Source: Puniceicoccaceae bacterium
GTDB lineage: Bacteria > Verrucomicrobiota > Verrucomicrobiia > Opitutales > Coraliomargaritaceae
Direction of reading: 5' to 3'
Length of the DNA stretch: 58,717 bases
Assembly: GCA_017857255.1 (NCBI GenBank)
Contig: JAFMDL010000004.1
Span: 1-58,717, forward strand
Shown: positions 1-9,635 of the stretch, one piece after another
How positions within the stretch are numbered: the stretch's first letter is position 1
Layout: each line of letters opens with the position of its first letter
Notes under the pieces: model-generated
Told to the model about the DNA's origin: nothing
The model's database searches: none
Seen by the model: the letters and a program-made list of their open reading frames with translations, nothing else
Translations under genes and position numbers: made by a program

Positions 1-264
1 TTTTTGGGGAGGGACCACCTCCGCGTGGTCCGCGTCGGTGTGGTGCGATCGCTCGACGTGGCACTTGGGCCGTCAATTTCGTGGTGTCTGCGCTTGCGCG
101 GGCCTGCGTCGGGTTGGTGCGTTGCCTTAGCTCCCAGGCACTGCGGGCGCGAGTCAACTCGCACGCCACGTTCGATGGCTGACATCAATTAACATCACCC
201 ACTCGCAAATCCTGCCGCTTTCCGCTTGCATCTGTAGCGCCTTCGCCTAACTCCTAGACGTCAT
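1..264. other. GC-rich, hairpin-rich leader region upstream of argG
   Basis: No convincing gene is seen here. The first 190 bases are clearly richer in G and C than what follows and hold several short inverted repeats: seven-base arms at 12-18 and 25-31 (GGACCAC/GTGGTCC), five-base arms at 123-127 and 136-140 (TGCCT/AGGCA), and GCGAG/CTCGC around 150-162. This could be a structured 5' leader of argG, or the edge of a small RNA gene cut by the window start. I recognise no known RNA family. A 62-codon open frame covers it but resembles no protein. Confidence 0.3.
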
Positions 265-1518
<1,254 letters not shown>

Positions 1519-1544
1519 TTCTAGTCATTTAAAACAAGCGATTC

Positions 1545-1579
1545 AAACGGGGAAAACGGTGACGTACTTCCCCGTTTTT
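1545..1579 (+). terminator. Intrinsic terminator of argG
   Basis: Ten-base arms AAACGGGGAA (1545-1554) and TTCCCCGTTT (1568-1577) enclose a 13-base loop and run directly into a T tract, 27 bases after the argG stop codon. Confidence 0.8.
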
Positions 1580-1615
1580 GTATGTGGGCATCAGCTGCGG
1601 CGACTCGACGGTTGG

Positions 1616-2758
1616 CTATTGCCCTAGGAATTCGACACAAATGGGTTGGCCTTGAAAAGGGATGTCCGACTGGTGAAGTGTCAACATGCCCGAGTGCGGA
1701 TCGATTGAGAAGATCGCCAGTGTCGAGGAGCGTTGGCCTGCTGCGATCAGCCATTGCCCCGTTGGATCGATGTTAAAATTACGAGGAAAATCGACCCCCG
1801 CCGGTGTGTTGGAGATCAGCGAGAGGCTACCGTCGGGCGCGCGCTTGAAAGTACTGAGAGTGTCACGCCCTTGATCTTCTAAGTCACGCGTAGAGGTGTA
1901 GATCCACTGACCGTTGGGATGGACGCGTATCTCGGCGCAAGTCATGGATCCAGGGGCTTGTTGGTTGTCTGCGGAGAAGACTGAGATGGAATCGATGTAT
2001 TCGAGCTGGCCGTTTGAGCCGCTCACTGAATAGCTGGCGAGCGAGAGCGAGAGCTCATTGAGCACGTAGGCATGTTTACCATCCAACGAAAATTTCATAT
2101 GACGCGGGCCTTGACTACCACCAGGTACGTTCGCTTCGCCAGCGCGCTTGAGTGCGCCCCTATCCTGCTCCAGTGAGTAGATTACGACTTGGTCCATACC
2201 TAGGTCCGGGACGTATGCGTAGTGATAATAGGGGTGAATCAACACTGAGTGTGGATGAGGAGCCTTTTGCCGCTTGGGGTGAGCCCCTGCTCCTTGATGT
2301 TGATGAGTGGTGACTGCGGGAGAGATTGAGCCATCTGTTAGGATCTTAAATGCGTTCACAGTACCGCTCGTGTAGTTGGCGGCGAGCAGGACCTGACCAC
2401 CTGGGTCGAGATTCAGATGGCAAGTACCACGACCACTTGTAGGCTGCTGATTGACTAGGCTCAAACCTCCATTGGGCTGGATTCGAAAGGCTGCGACGCC
2501 GCCTGGGGTCGGCTGCTGAAATGCAGCATTGGTAGCGTACAAGAAGCGGTGGTTTGGGTGAATTGCTAGGAATCCCGGAGCGTTGGTTTCTGCCGCGAGA
2601 GTGATGGGAGATAATTCCCCAGAATCAGTATCGAATACCCCGGTGTAGATACCCGCGCTCCGACTGGTACCAAAGTAGGTGCGTAGCAACTCAGCCTCGG
2701 CGCTTTGTTGGAGAAGTAGGAGAGATGCAAGTGCAGTAGAAAGGTATTTGAGGCTCAT
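1616..2758 (-). CDS. Exported lactonase-family beta-propeller protein (6-phosphogluconolactonase-like)
   Basis: The protein belongs to the lactonase family of seven-bladed beta-propellers, which contains the YbhE-type 6-phosphogluconolactonases but also many proteins of unknown substrate. Blade-like repeats run through the whole chain, for example GFLAIHPNHRFLYATN, HMKFSLDGKHAYVLNE and FNIDPTGQWLIAAG. The chosen start gives a 380-residue protein that opens with a good signal peptide ending near QQSAEA. An upstream in-frame ATG at 2794 would add 12 residues, and neither start has a clear ribosome-binding site. The signal peptide implies a periplasmic or outer location, so a role in the cytoplasmic pentose phosphate pathway is unlikely. 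It is a single gene converging on argG. The true substrate is unknown. Confidence 0.8.
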   Translation of the reverse strand: MSLKYLSTALASLLLLQQSAEAELLRTYFGTSRSAGIYTGVFDTDSGELSPITLAAETNAPGFLAIHPNHRFLYATNAAFQQPTPGGVAAFRIQPNGGLSLVNQQPTSGRGTCHLNLDPGGQVLLAANYTSGTVNAFKILTDGSISPAVTTHQHQGAGAHPKRQKAPHPHSVLIHPYYHYAYVPDLGMDQVVIYSLEQDRGALKRAGEANVPGGSQGPRHMKFSLDGKHAYVLNELSLSLASYSVSGSNGQLEYIDSISVFSADNQQAPGSMTCAEIRVHPNGQWIYTSTRDLEDQGRDTLSTFKRAPDGSLSLISNTPAGVDFPRNFNIDPTGQWLIAAGQRSSTLAIFSIDPHSGMLTLHQSDIPFQGQPICVEFLGQ

Positions 2759-2983
2759 AGTGTCGCTGGTGAATGTCGGCGCGAGGATCAGCATTGATGG
2801 GAGACAGAACGGTTTTCACGGGTTAAGGGCAACCGCTTATTGAGTTCTAGGAACGATTTACGGTCCCATAAATAGGCACTATTTGCTTAGAGATTAGCTT
2901 TAAAGGGTTTTTATACTTGCTCGAGCATGCGGTAGATGCCTCAATTGAATACAAGTACTATACCCTATATAATCTCATTTAAT

Positions 2984-4033
2984 ATGTTTAAGCCCAAGAC
3001 TAAAGGTCTGTTTATAGACATCTCGGAGTTCTCTATCCTTGCGGTGAGGACCTCCGGTTATAAGCATCCGATGGTAGTTGAGGGAGTTGCGGAGTTTCCG
3101 ATGACTTTAGATTGTTGTGCGGATGAAGTAAGGGCCTTTTTGGGGCAGTTTGTTGATTTTAAAGGTGTTAATTACTATGTGTCGCGCTGTGGGGTCTACC
3201 CGAAGGGGCGTTTCTTGTTTTGCTATGAGGCCGAGTCAGTCAATAAGCTCAAGAAGGCCGATTTCTTGCTGAAGGTCTTACAAGATGAGTTCAATATAGA
3301 TCCGGAAACCAACAGTATTTCGATTTTGGATGGGCGGAACGGGTCGGATTTCGACATTGAAAACAGCGTATCAAAGCAATTGCTATTTTGTGGCGCCCCT
3401 GCTGCAGCTTTTCAAGAAGCACAAGACCAGCTACTATCATATGGAATTTATCCTGATCGATTAGAGCTATCCACGGTGTCTACTCTGGGAGGTGTTAGCG
3501 ACTATGCGCGAATGAATCAGTTGAACGCTCCAATTTTGTGCGTAGAGCTTACTTCCGAGTGTGCACATGTCTTTATCATGAGTAATGGTCGACTTGAAGT
3601 TGCGAGACAGGTGCCTTTCGGGCTCGATAGTATTTATCCATTATTACAGCGTGAATTGGGACTGAAGGATGAGGTATCCGCTAAAAAACTATTTCATTCG
3701 AACACGTTTGATTTTGCGGAGATGGGACGGAAGCTTTTACGGCGCTTAATGAAAGAGTTGCAGGCGACTTCAGGCTTCTTTGAGGTCAAAACCGGCTTAA
3801 CTATTGATCGATTGTTTGTGGGTGTCTTACCAAAGAATTTGAGTTGGGTATCTAAAACCATTTCGGATTCTTTAGGGATTGAGATTTTGCAACCTGACTT
3901 TGAAGCATGGCTTGAAAGTTTGAACGTGACTTTAGCTGATGATGTTGAGATCGCAAATATTGGGCCGAGGTGGCTTGGAGTCTTCAGCCAGATCGGTGAA
4001 TTTCAATTAAGGGAGGAATCTCAAAGTGAGTAA
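2984..4033 (+). CDS. pilM: PilM-like actin-fold protein of a type IV pilus or secretion assembly
   Basis: This 349-residue protein has the layout of PilM/GspL cytoplasmic domains: an N-terminal GLFIDISEFSILAVR strand-turn-strand matching the phosphate-1 region of actin-like ATPases, and a second half beginning ILCVELTSECAHVFIMSNG that resembles the phosphate-2 region. In type IV pilus systems PilM sits on the inner face of the inner membrane and binds the PilN tail. The next genes are PilN-like, PilO-like and a secretin, which supports the call more than the protein alone does, because its sequence is divergent. An upstream in-frame ATG at 2936 would add 16 residues; the start at 2984 places the beta-strand where PilM proteins normally have it. 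The coding region overlaps the next gene by eight bases. Confidence 0.7.
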   Translation: MFKPKTKGLFIDISEFSILAVRTSGYKHPMVVEGVAEFPMTLDCCADEVRAFLGQFVDFKGVNYYVSRCGVYPKGRFLFCYEAESVNKLKKADFLLKVLQDEFNIDPETNSISILDGRNGSDFDIENSVSKQLLFCGAPAAAFQEAQDQLLSYGIYPDRLELSTVSTLGGVSDYARMNQLNAPILCVELTSECAHVFIMSNGRLEVARQVPFGLDSIYPLLQRELGLKDEVSAKKLFHSNTFDFAEMGRKLLRRLMKELQATSGFFEVKTGLTIDRLFVGVLPKNLSWVSKTISDSLGIEILQPDFEAWLESLNVTLADDVEIANIGPRWLGVFSQIGEFQLREESQSE

Positions 4034-4697
4034 CCGGCAAAAAATACAGCCATATTGGCGGCCTAACTTTAAGATTAAGTCATCGCTTCCCGATATTAAG
4101 GTCGTGCGAACTGGCTTTATTGTTAATTTTGTTATCATCACATTCGTGCTGATTGCAATTTTCTCGTTGTTGCATCGTCAGTACTACGCGAATTCCTTGC
4201 GCACGACAATTGATTTAACAGAAGCGCGGGTTCGTCAGGCGGAGCCAGAGGATCGACTAAGATTAGAAAATAGCGAACGCTTCCGTAAAGCCGCGCAGAG
4301 TATTGAAGAATTAGAGCGTTTTTATCGTGCACCATATTTCGCTGACGAATTTCTAATTAATATTTCACAGCTAAAGCCAGAGGGTCTGATCTTTTCGCGG
4401 TTGAGTTTTTCGGAGCGGGTGATCGAAGCAAAGGTGATCAAGAAAAAAACGAAAATTCCGGCTAGAATGACCTATAACATTAACATAGCTGGAGAAGTCA
4501 GTGAGCTGATAATTTTGACTGAATTTAAGGCAGCGATAGAAGCTTCGCCACTGATGAATCCGGAGGGTTACTCGGTGGTTGTTGACGAGAGCATTCAGCA
4601 GCGAAGCGCGGAAACTGGGATTACACCTTTCCAATTGAGAATATCACTAATGGTAATTAATCTAGAGCCAAGTGTTCGTAAAGGAGGCCAAGGATGA
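4026..4697 (+). CDS. pilN: PilN-like inner-membrane assembly protein
   Basis: The 223-residue protein is a bitopic membrane protein: about 30 cytoplasmic residues, one membrane helix at residues 31-49, a short helical stretch and a periplasmic ferredoxin-like domain. This is the PilN layout. PilN normally binds PilM through its N-terminal tail and pairs with PilO in the periplasm. The start is a GTG that overlaps the pilM end, with a good GGGAGG ribosome-binding site ten bases upstream, so translational coupling is likely. The sequence is too divergent to identify from one motif; position between pilM-like and pilO-like genes is the main support. A GspL/GspM-like part of a type II secretion system is the alternative. 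Confidence 0.65.
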   Translation: MSNRQKIQPYWRPNFKIKSSLPDIKVVRTGFIVNFVIITFVLIAIFSLLHRQYYANSLRTTIDLTEARVRQAEPEDRLRLENSERFRKAAQSIEELERFYRAPYFADEFLINISQLKPEGLIFSRLSFSERVIEAKVIKKKTKIPARMTYNINIAGEVSELIILTEFKAAIEASPLMNPEGYSVVVDESIQQRSAETGITPFQLRISLMVINLEPSVRKGGQG

Positions 4698-5266
4698 ACT
4701 CAGTGATTGCTCAACTAAAGCAACACCAGTTAGCGATTATTGGTGTGATCGTGGCGTTGATCAGCACTGGTGTGTTCATGGCGCGTAGTGGCTTGATCGA
4801 TGAATTGACTTTAAAAGAAGCGGAGCTGAACAGTCGCTTGCGAATAATCAATCAGAACGTTAAGAATTCTAAGAACATCAGCGACGATGTAGCGACATTA
4901 GCCGGTTATGTCACTGAGATTGAAGCGCATCTTTTTGCCTCGGATGAGCGATCGGTGAACGTTGATTTCTTTTATTCATTTGAAGATCGCCTTGATGTGC
5001 ATGTCTCAGATGTGAATCAACTGAAAATTTCAGGCTCTGGACTGGGTAAAGATGGGCCGAATGAATTGAAAATATATTCAGCTATTAATTACGACATTAA
5101 TGTGACTGCTGATTTTCAAGATATAGTTGAATTTTTATATGAAATACATGCTGCCGATGCCTTGATGCGAGTCGCTGGTTTTCAAATCGATCAAGCGAAG
5201 CATTCTGTGGAAAAACTCTCAGCGAATATACGGGTCGTTGTTCTTGCTGAAAAAAATAAAAATTAG
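4694..5266 (+). CDS. pilO: PilO-like inner-membrane assembly protein
   Basis: The protein has 190 residues. A membrane helix at about residues 12-30 is followed by a short charged helical region (residues 32-60) and a periplasmic domain, the usual PilO build. PilO forms a heterodimer with PilN that aligns the inner-membrane platform with the outer-membrane secretin. The ATG overlaps the stop codon of the preceding gene as ATGA, and an AAAGGAGG ribosome-binding site lies just upstream, so the two proteins are probably made in equal amounts. Its stop codon in turn overlaps the next start. The call rests on topology and gene order rather than a signature motif. Confidence 0.65.
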   Translation: MNSVIAQLKQHQLAIIGVIVALISTGVFMARSGLIDELTLKEAELNSRLRIINQNVKNSKNISDDVATLAGYVTEIEAHLFASDERSVNVDFFYSFEDRLDVHVSDVNQLKISGSGLGKDGPNELKIYSAINYDINVTADFQDIVEFLYEIHAADALMRVAGFQIDQAKHSVEKLSANIRVVVLAEKNKN

Positions 5267-5271
5267 TGCTC

Positions 5272-5844
5272 ATGATGAAACGTATTAATTACTTATTATT
5301 ATCCGCTGTGATATTGTGCGGGCATTTTGCTTCTGCCAAAGTTAACCGGCTGCAGCTTTTGGGGCCGAAGGATCTAGTACTCCCAATGCAGGATCGTGCC
5401 TTTGTGTTGGAAACTGCAAAAGAATATCTTCACCCGAAGTCTGAGAGCTTTGAGGTCGCGATTGAAGGAGTGCAGAGTCCTTATTTAATACAAGGGAAAG
5501 AAGAAGCCATTATGGCCGATAATTCAGAGCGAGTTGCTACAGATAGTGGCGACCCTTTAGTCTATGATGATCTTTCTGTGCTTAAAGTGGTTGCTGCTAA
5601 TTTCGGTAAGCAAGTGCGAGGTACATTGGCACGCGGATCGTCGTATTATTTACAACTCGTAGGAGGAAGCCTGTCGAAAGCAGGTGATCAGTTCATTGTG
5701 AAAATTCCTGAAGTTAAAGAACAAGAATTCATAGTTGCAATTTTGAAAATCGATTCGCTCGGCTACACCTTGATGCTAGGAGACGTGACACTCGATGTAC
5801 CATTAAGTCTGTCAACAGGAGTAATCAAAGAGTCACCCAATTAG
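5272..5844 (+). CDS. Secreted protein in the PilP position, family not recognised
   Basis: This 190-residue protein opens with a signal peptide ending near HFASA and has no further membrane helix. It lies between the PilO-like gene and the secretin, where PilP, the periplasmic link between PilO and PilQ, is found in classical pil operons. A recognisable PilP HM-crossbeam domain is not obvious, and PilP is usually a lipoprotein, whereas no good lipobox is seen here. The C-terminal half (from about residue 125) is beta-rich and could be a small connector domain. Translation may begin at the GTG at 5266, which overlaps the pilO stop, or at the ATG at 5272 used here. Confidence 0.6.
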   Translation: MMKRINYLLLSAVILCGHFASAKVNRLQLLGPKDLVLPMQDRAFVLETAKEYLHPKSESFEVAIEGVQSPYLIQGKEEAIMADNSERVATDSGDPLVYDDLSVLKVVAANFGKQVRGTLARGSSYYLQLVGGSLSKAGDQFIVKIPEVKEQEFIVAILKIDSLGYTLMLGDVTLDVPLSLSTGVIKESPN

Positions 5845-5917
5845 CGGAGTCATCGTCTTTATTTCTTATAAATTTCTTTCACATCCGTCCACCAGGACCA
5901 CCTCAACCAATTGTCTT

Positions 5918-7759
5918 ATGAAAAAAGAACTATCGTTTACTATAACACTCATTGCCCCATTTTTATTGTGGGCGCAGGCGAGCGAACCATCCATGAGCGA
6001 AGATATTGATCTCGCCGAAGTAATAATTATTGATGACATCACTGAGCCTGTTGAGTCAGTGTCCATTACAGGTGCAGATGCGATCGGTTCGTTTAACCAA
6101 AATGCTGATCTCTCGTCGGAGGTGACTGATACCAGTGATGTTGTTCAGATACGTAGTTTGCCTGCGGCGGGGATCGTGGTCGAACCAGTCGCGTCGATGG
6201 TCGCCTTACCAGAGATGACATTATTGCCAAGCGATTCCGAGGTGGTGCTTGAATTGCCAGTAGTAAAAAGTACTGGCGGCATCGCCACTATAGCGTCAGA
6301 AGAGACCATCTCAGTCGACTTCCCTGATGAGGACGTCCGGACCATTCTTCGCAATGTGGCAGACCTATTTGACCTCAATGTCGTCATTCCTGATTCGCTG
6401 CAGGGGCGAACGTCTGTGAAACTTCGTAATATTACCTGGCGTCAAGTCTTCGAGGTCGTTCTGAAGCAGCTGGATTATACTTATGTGGAAGATCGAAACA
6501 TTATTGAAGTTATTAGTATGGCTGAGTTGACTATGGAGCCAGTAGATACTCGGGTATTCATTGTTAACTACGCTAAAGCTAATGAAATCCAAAATTCAAT
6601 TTCGCCGCTAGTGGATCCAGCAGCAGGTGGACGCCTTGAAGTCGATGTCCGTAGCAATGCGCTGGTGATTACTGAGCGACCATCGCGGATGAATAAAATC
6701 CAAGAGATTATAGACCGTCTCGATCATGTGACGGATCAAGTCATGATAGAGTCTAAATTCATTGAAGTAAGTAGTGGAGACCTTGAAAACATCGGAGTCG
6801 ATTGGGCCTATCTCAATGAGAATTCCGGAGACCTCTTGGGTGGTGATGGTGCAGGATCTGGAAACCCTGGATTTAACAGCAAGCCAACTGAAGATGCTGA
6901 TAAAGATTTTGGGAGGCCTAATGGTACTGTGATCGGTGGTATCGACTCGTATGCGAGTGGCTTGGCAAATATTGCAGGTGGCGGAGCTTCGGGTGGATTG
7001 GTAGCGGTGTTTTCTAGTTCTCAATTTGCTGCGACGTTATCGGCACTTCAATCGGAGCAACGTTCGAAGCTGGTGTCTAACCCGACAGTGGTTGTGATGA
7101 ATAATCAGCAAGCTAAATTTCAAGTCGGCGAAGACTATCCCATCCGTCAGTTCTCGATCAATGACCAAACTGGTCAGCTAGAAACTGGTGAAGTTGAATA
7201 TCGATTTGTCGGTGTTCAGTTGGACGTAACGCCCTCAGTGAATGCCGCGGGAATGATTTCAATGGATGTACACCCAGTCGTGAGTGCTCTGGGTGATGTG
7301 GTAACAACCCAGGCAGGAGTTGCTGGTAACACGTTATTGGAAGACCGAATCTTTAAAACTCGTGATGCGCAAACTCAAGTGACGATTAAAGATGGTTATA
7401 CGATCGCGCTCGGTGGACTGACCGCCGAAGAGAAGCGCGATAATAAGTCTCAAGTCCCGCTGCTTGGTGATATCCCATTGCTGGGTAAACTTTTCCAAGA
7501 CAATGGCAGCAGTAAAGTGTCAACAAATCTGATTATCTTCTTAACTGCGAAGACACTAAATCCAGACGGGAGTAATTACCGTGATGTGATTGATCCACGA
7601 CAACTGGAAGCAATGTGGATCAGTCCTGATGAAGTCCCCGGTTATGAAGTCTCTGCGAATGAAAAAGACTTGATCGATCAAATTGAAGCCAAGCGCGCAG
7701 CCGCTGAAGCTTTTGAATACGAAATGAAGTTAAGAGATGTCCTTAATGATGGAGATTAA
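5918..7759 (+). CDS. pilQ: Outer-membrane secretin (PilQ/GspD family)
   Basis: The 613-residue protein forms the gated outer-membrane ring of a type IV pilus or type II secretion machine. A signal peptide ending near LLWAQA is followed by an acidic, low-complexity stretch to about residue 125, an N0/STN domain (about 131-198), an N1 domain (about 212-275, ending at IIDRLDHVTDQVMIESKFIEV) and the secretin barrel domain (about 370-555). The secretin signature VPLLGDIPLLGKLF lies near residues 513-526. Only one N1-type domain is present, fewer than in GspD. It closes the pilM-N-O cluster after a 73-base gap. No assembly ATPase, pilin, prepilin peptidase or PilC-type protein is in the window, so pilus and secretion roles cannot be told apart here. 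Confidence 0.92.
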   Translation: MKKELSFTITLIAPFLLWAQASEPSMSEDIDLAEVIIIDDITEPVESVSITGADAIGSFNQNADLSSEVTDTSDVVQIRSLPAAGIVVEPVASMVALPEMTLLPSDSEVVLELPVVKSTGGIATIASEETISVDFPDEDVRTILRNVADLFDLNVVIPDSLQGRTSVKLRNITWRQVFEVVLKQLDYTYVEDRNIIEVISMAELTMEPVDTRVFIVNYAKANEIQNSISPLVDPAAGGRLEVDVRSNALVITERPSRMNKIQEIIDRLDHVTDQVMIESKFIEVSSGDLENIGVDWAYLNENSGDLLGGDGAGSGNPGFNSKPTEDADKDFGRPNGTVIGGIDSYASGLANIAGGGASGGLVAVFSSSQFAATLSALQSEQRSKLVSNPTVVVMNNQQAKFQVGEDYPIRQFSINDQTGQLETGEVEYRFVGVQLDVTPSVNAAGMISMDVHPVVSALGDVVTTQAGVAGNTLLEDRIFKTRDAQTQVTIKDGYTIALGGLTAEEKRDNKSQVPLLGDIPLLGKLFQDNGSSKVSTNLIIFLTAKTLNPDGSNYRDVIDPRQLEAMWISPDEVPGYEVSANEKDLIDQIEAKRAAAEAFEYEMKLRDVLNDGD

Positions 7760-8044
7760 ATCTAGGGAGATCTGCATCGATCGTCATTGGTGGAGATGGT
7801 GATTTTTCGAATCACTCTGCAGGTAGGTATGGACTTTTTAAGGTTGTTTTGAGTCCTTGAGATGACGAGTCATCTTGGCTCTTCTAGCAGGGGCTCAGCC
7901 TTCGAATTTGATTGATCTTGTCTTCATGGATTCAGGCTAAATAGAACAAGTTTTCAATGAGGTGTTGGTCTAGTTATTTGACTGGATGATTTTTACTCTG
8001 GAACGTAGCACCATGGTTCCTTTCAACTCAGAACATATGTAATT

Positions 8045-8530
8045 ATGAAATTAAGAACTATCCTATGTACTTTGGCTTTGTTCTCACTGTCACATTGGCT
8101 CGACGCTGATCAAGGGCAGATTGTACCGACTGAAATTTCTGATCCGCCGTATGCAGTGGGGCAATTACCATCGACCCAAGGCTATTATATTAAGCGTTCA
8201 GAGCAGACATCGATTAATTATCGCATTGTGGAAAATAAAATTCGGGTCTATTGGATCGATGAAAATGGGCTGATTGCTGAACCCGAGCTAACGTTGGGAA
8301 ATGTACGTTTTAAGGGACTCTCAAAGAAAAGGAATTTCTTTGCTCTAGATTTATTGCCTAGTGGCGCTGGCCTAGGATCAGAGGGGATCGTAAAGCCTCC
8401 TCATGTCTTTAATGTTGCGCTTTATTTGGGCAGCGAATCGGGCGAAACATCTGAATCGTATTCCTTTCGCTATCTTGCTGCTATGGATTTTGCCGATGAT
8501 GAAGAGGTAGTTAAGAGTACTGTGAATTAG
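8045..8530 (+). CDS. Secreted protein of unknown function
   Basis: This 161-residue protein has a signal peptide (cleavage near SHWLDA) and no other membrane segment. I do not recognise a family. The visible stretch IRVYWIDENGLIAEPE, followed by alternating hydrophobic and polar residues, suggests a small beta-sandwich. It follows the secretin gene on the same strand, but a 285-base gap lies between, so it may have its own promoter. That gap holds short inverted repeats (GTGATT/AATCAC at about 7799-7816 and GATGA/TCATC near 7860) and nothing else I can name. Confidence 0.6.
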   Translation: MKLRTILCTLALFSLSHWLDADQGQIVPTEISDPPYAVGQLPSTQGYYIKRSEQTSINYRIVENKIRVYWIDENGLIAEPELTLGNVRFKGLSKKRNFFALDLLPSGAGLGSEGIVKPPHVFNVALYLGSESGETSESYSFRYLAAMDFADDEEVVKSTVN

Positions 8531-8604
8531 CCTGATTCGAATAAACGCCCGCCTTTTTTGATGATGAATTTGAAGTTTAATATCAGTCATTCATGATTTA
8601 TTAG

Positions 8605-8636
8605 CTAAAAAAAGCACGGTGCTGTTGCCGTGCTTT
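8605..8636 (-). terminator. Intrinsic terminator of the AsmA-like gene
   Basis: Nine-base arms AAAGCACGG (8611-8619) and CCGTGCTTT (8628-8636) with an eight-base loop. Read leftward, the stem is followed by seven T residues, so it mainly serves the minus-strand gene that stops at 8659. It may also stop transcripts arriving from the left. Confidence 0.8.
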
Positions 8637-8658
8637 GCAATGATCCGTGATGCGATGC

Positions 8659-9435
8659 TTAATTGCCGAAAAGGCTTTTTAAACTATCAGTTGCTTTGCC
8701 CAGTGCATCTTCACCTTCTTTGAGTGCATTCTTCCCTTCATGTCCGAGGATGTTGCCGCCATTTGCGACAGCTGGGCCGATGGACTTGAGCACCTCGGTT
8801 AATATCAAATCAAGCACTTCGGCCATACTCTTCTGATTACCCGTCTCACCTATATCTTTCATCTGGATACGAGGTAGCGGTATCGTCGTACCAGCTCCCA
8901 TTAGGCCTACAAAAATAGTGCCGTCTTCGATGATCAGTTCACGAATGATCACTTTTTTGGAAGATCCATTAGCTGCAGAACTGCCGCCTTCGGACTCTGC
9001 AGCTGGTGTTGATTCCGCAGCCTCGGCAGCACCAGCAAATGCTTCGATATTTTGCAGCAGCGCTTTGATGTTGGAGCTCATCAAAGTCTTTTCATAGCTG
9101 ATTTCGGGTTTTTGAATATGAATGTGGTTGATGACAATCTGATCGCTAAAGACCGAACTCGTATCGATATCGATGTCTATTTGGCCGAGCGCGAAGATGT
9201 TTTCGCTTTTGTAGCCATCAGGGTTGCCGACATAGAGGCCAGTGAGTGTGCCGTTGCCCGATAGGATTGACAGGTCGACAGCATCTAGGCGGACAGGTGT
9301 CTGAGTGACCTCTGGGCCGAATTTCTCAACTCCTGTTTTGATGCCTTTGTTAAGGGCGCTTGAGCCAAAGAAATAAATCACCGCAACGGCAGTAATTGTG
9401 AAAATGACAATGTAGAGGAATATTTTTTTAATCAT
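8659..9435 (-). CDS. Short AsmA-like membrane-anchored periplasmic protein
   Basis: The 258-residue protein has one N-terminal membrane helix (about residues 5-26) and a periplasmic remainder. The pattern VRLDAVDLSILSGNGTLTGLYVGNP, split here into its parts VRLDAVDLSILSG and GTLTGLYVGNP, followed by a second copy VIIRELIIEDGTIFVGL, is typical of AsmA/DUF748 repeats, which form half-barrel structures at the envelope. Full AsmA-type proteins are much longer, so this is a minimal member. An alanine/serine-rich linker lies at about residues 133-160. The C-terminus is helical and rich in Gly, Ala and Lys. The role is unknown; family members are linked to lipid transport or outer-membrane assembly. 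Confidence 0.65.
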   Translation of the reverse strand: MIKKIFLYIVIFTITAVAVIYFFGSSALNKGIKTGVEKFGPEVTQTPVRLDAVDLSILSGNGTLTGLYVGNPDGYKSENIFALGQIDIDIDTSSVFSDQIVINHIHIQKPEISYEKTLMSSNIKALLQNIEAFAGAAEAAESTPAAESEGGSSAANGSSKKVIIRELIIEDGTIFVGLMGAGTTIPLPRIQMKDIGETGNQKSMAEVLDLILTEVLKSIGPAVANGGNILGHEGKNALKEGEDALGKATDSLKSLFGN

Positions 9436-9461
9436 AAAGGTGATGAGTTTATTAGTTGATT

Positions 9462-9635
9462 ATGAAATTAAGATTAGCGCATGATGCTGATGTGGCGAGC
9501 GTGAAAGCGGAGAAGGAATCAATCGATCTAGTTGATTTGAGTTTAGGGGTGGCGCTAGTGGTTCGCGTTGGGGCAAGAATGCCTTGGGCAAAGTGCTTTA
9601 CCTTCTTGAAGGAGCAGGTTAGCTCTATGGTATGA
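9462..9635 (+). CDS. Possible 57-residue small protein coupled to kdsD
   Basis: A short open frame begins at an ATG at 9462 and ends with a TGA that overlaps the kdsD start as ATGA, the same coupling seen elsewhere in the window. The product is about 57 residues with a charged first half (DADVASVKAEKESIDL) and a hydrophobic middle (LGVALVVRVG). I recognise no family. The gene is supported only by its exact overlap with the next start and its reasonable codon use. No clear ribosome-binding site is visible. It could be a chance open frame in the leader of kdsD. Confidence 0.35.
   Translation: MKLRLAHDADVASVKAEKESIDLVDLSLGVALVVRVGARMPWAKCFTFLKEQVSSMV

Noticed and set aside
12-31. Terminator at the very start of the window
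   Set aside because: The hairpin is real, but no T tract follows it on either strand.
4-192. 62-codon open frame at the window start
   Set aside because: It lies in GC-rich sequence with strong hairpins, has no ribosome-binding site and its translation resembles no protein.
6608-7024. 138-codon minus-strand frame inside the secretin gene
   Set aside because: It is fully antisense to clear secretin coding sequence, and its translation has no protein-like features.
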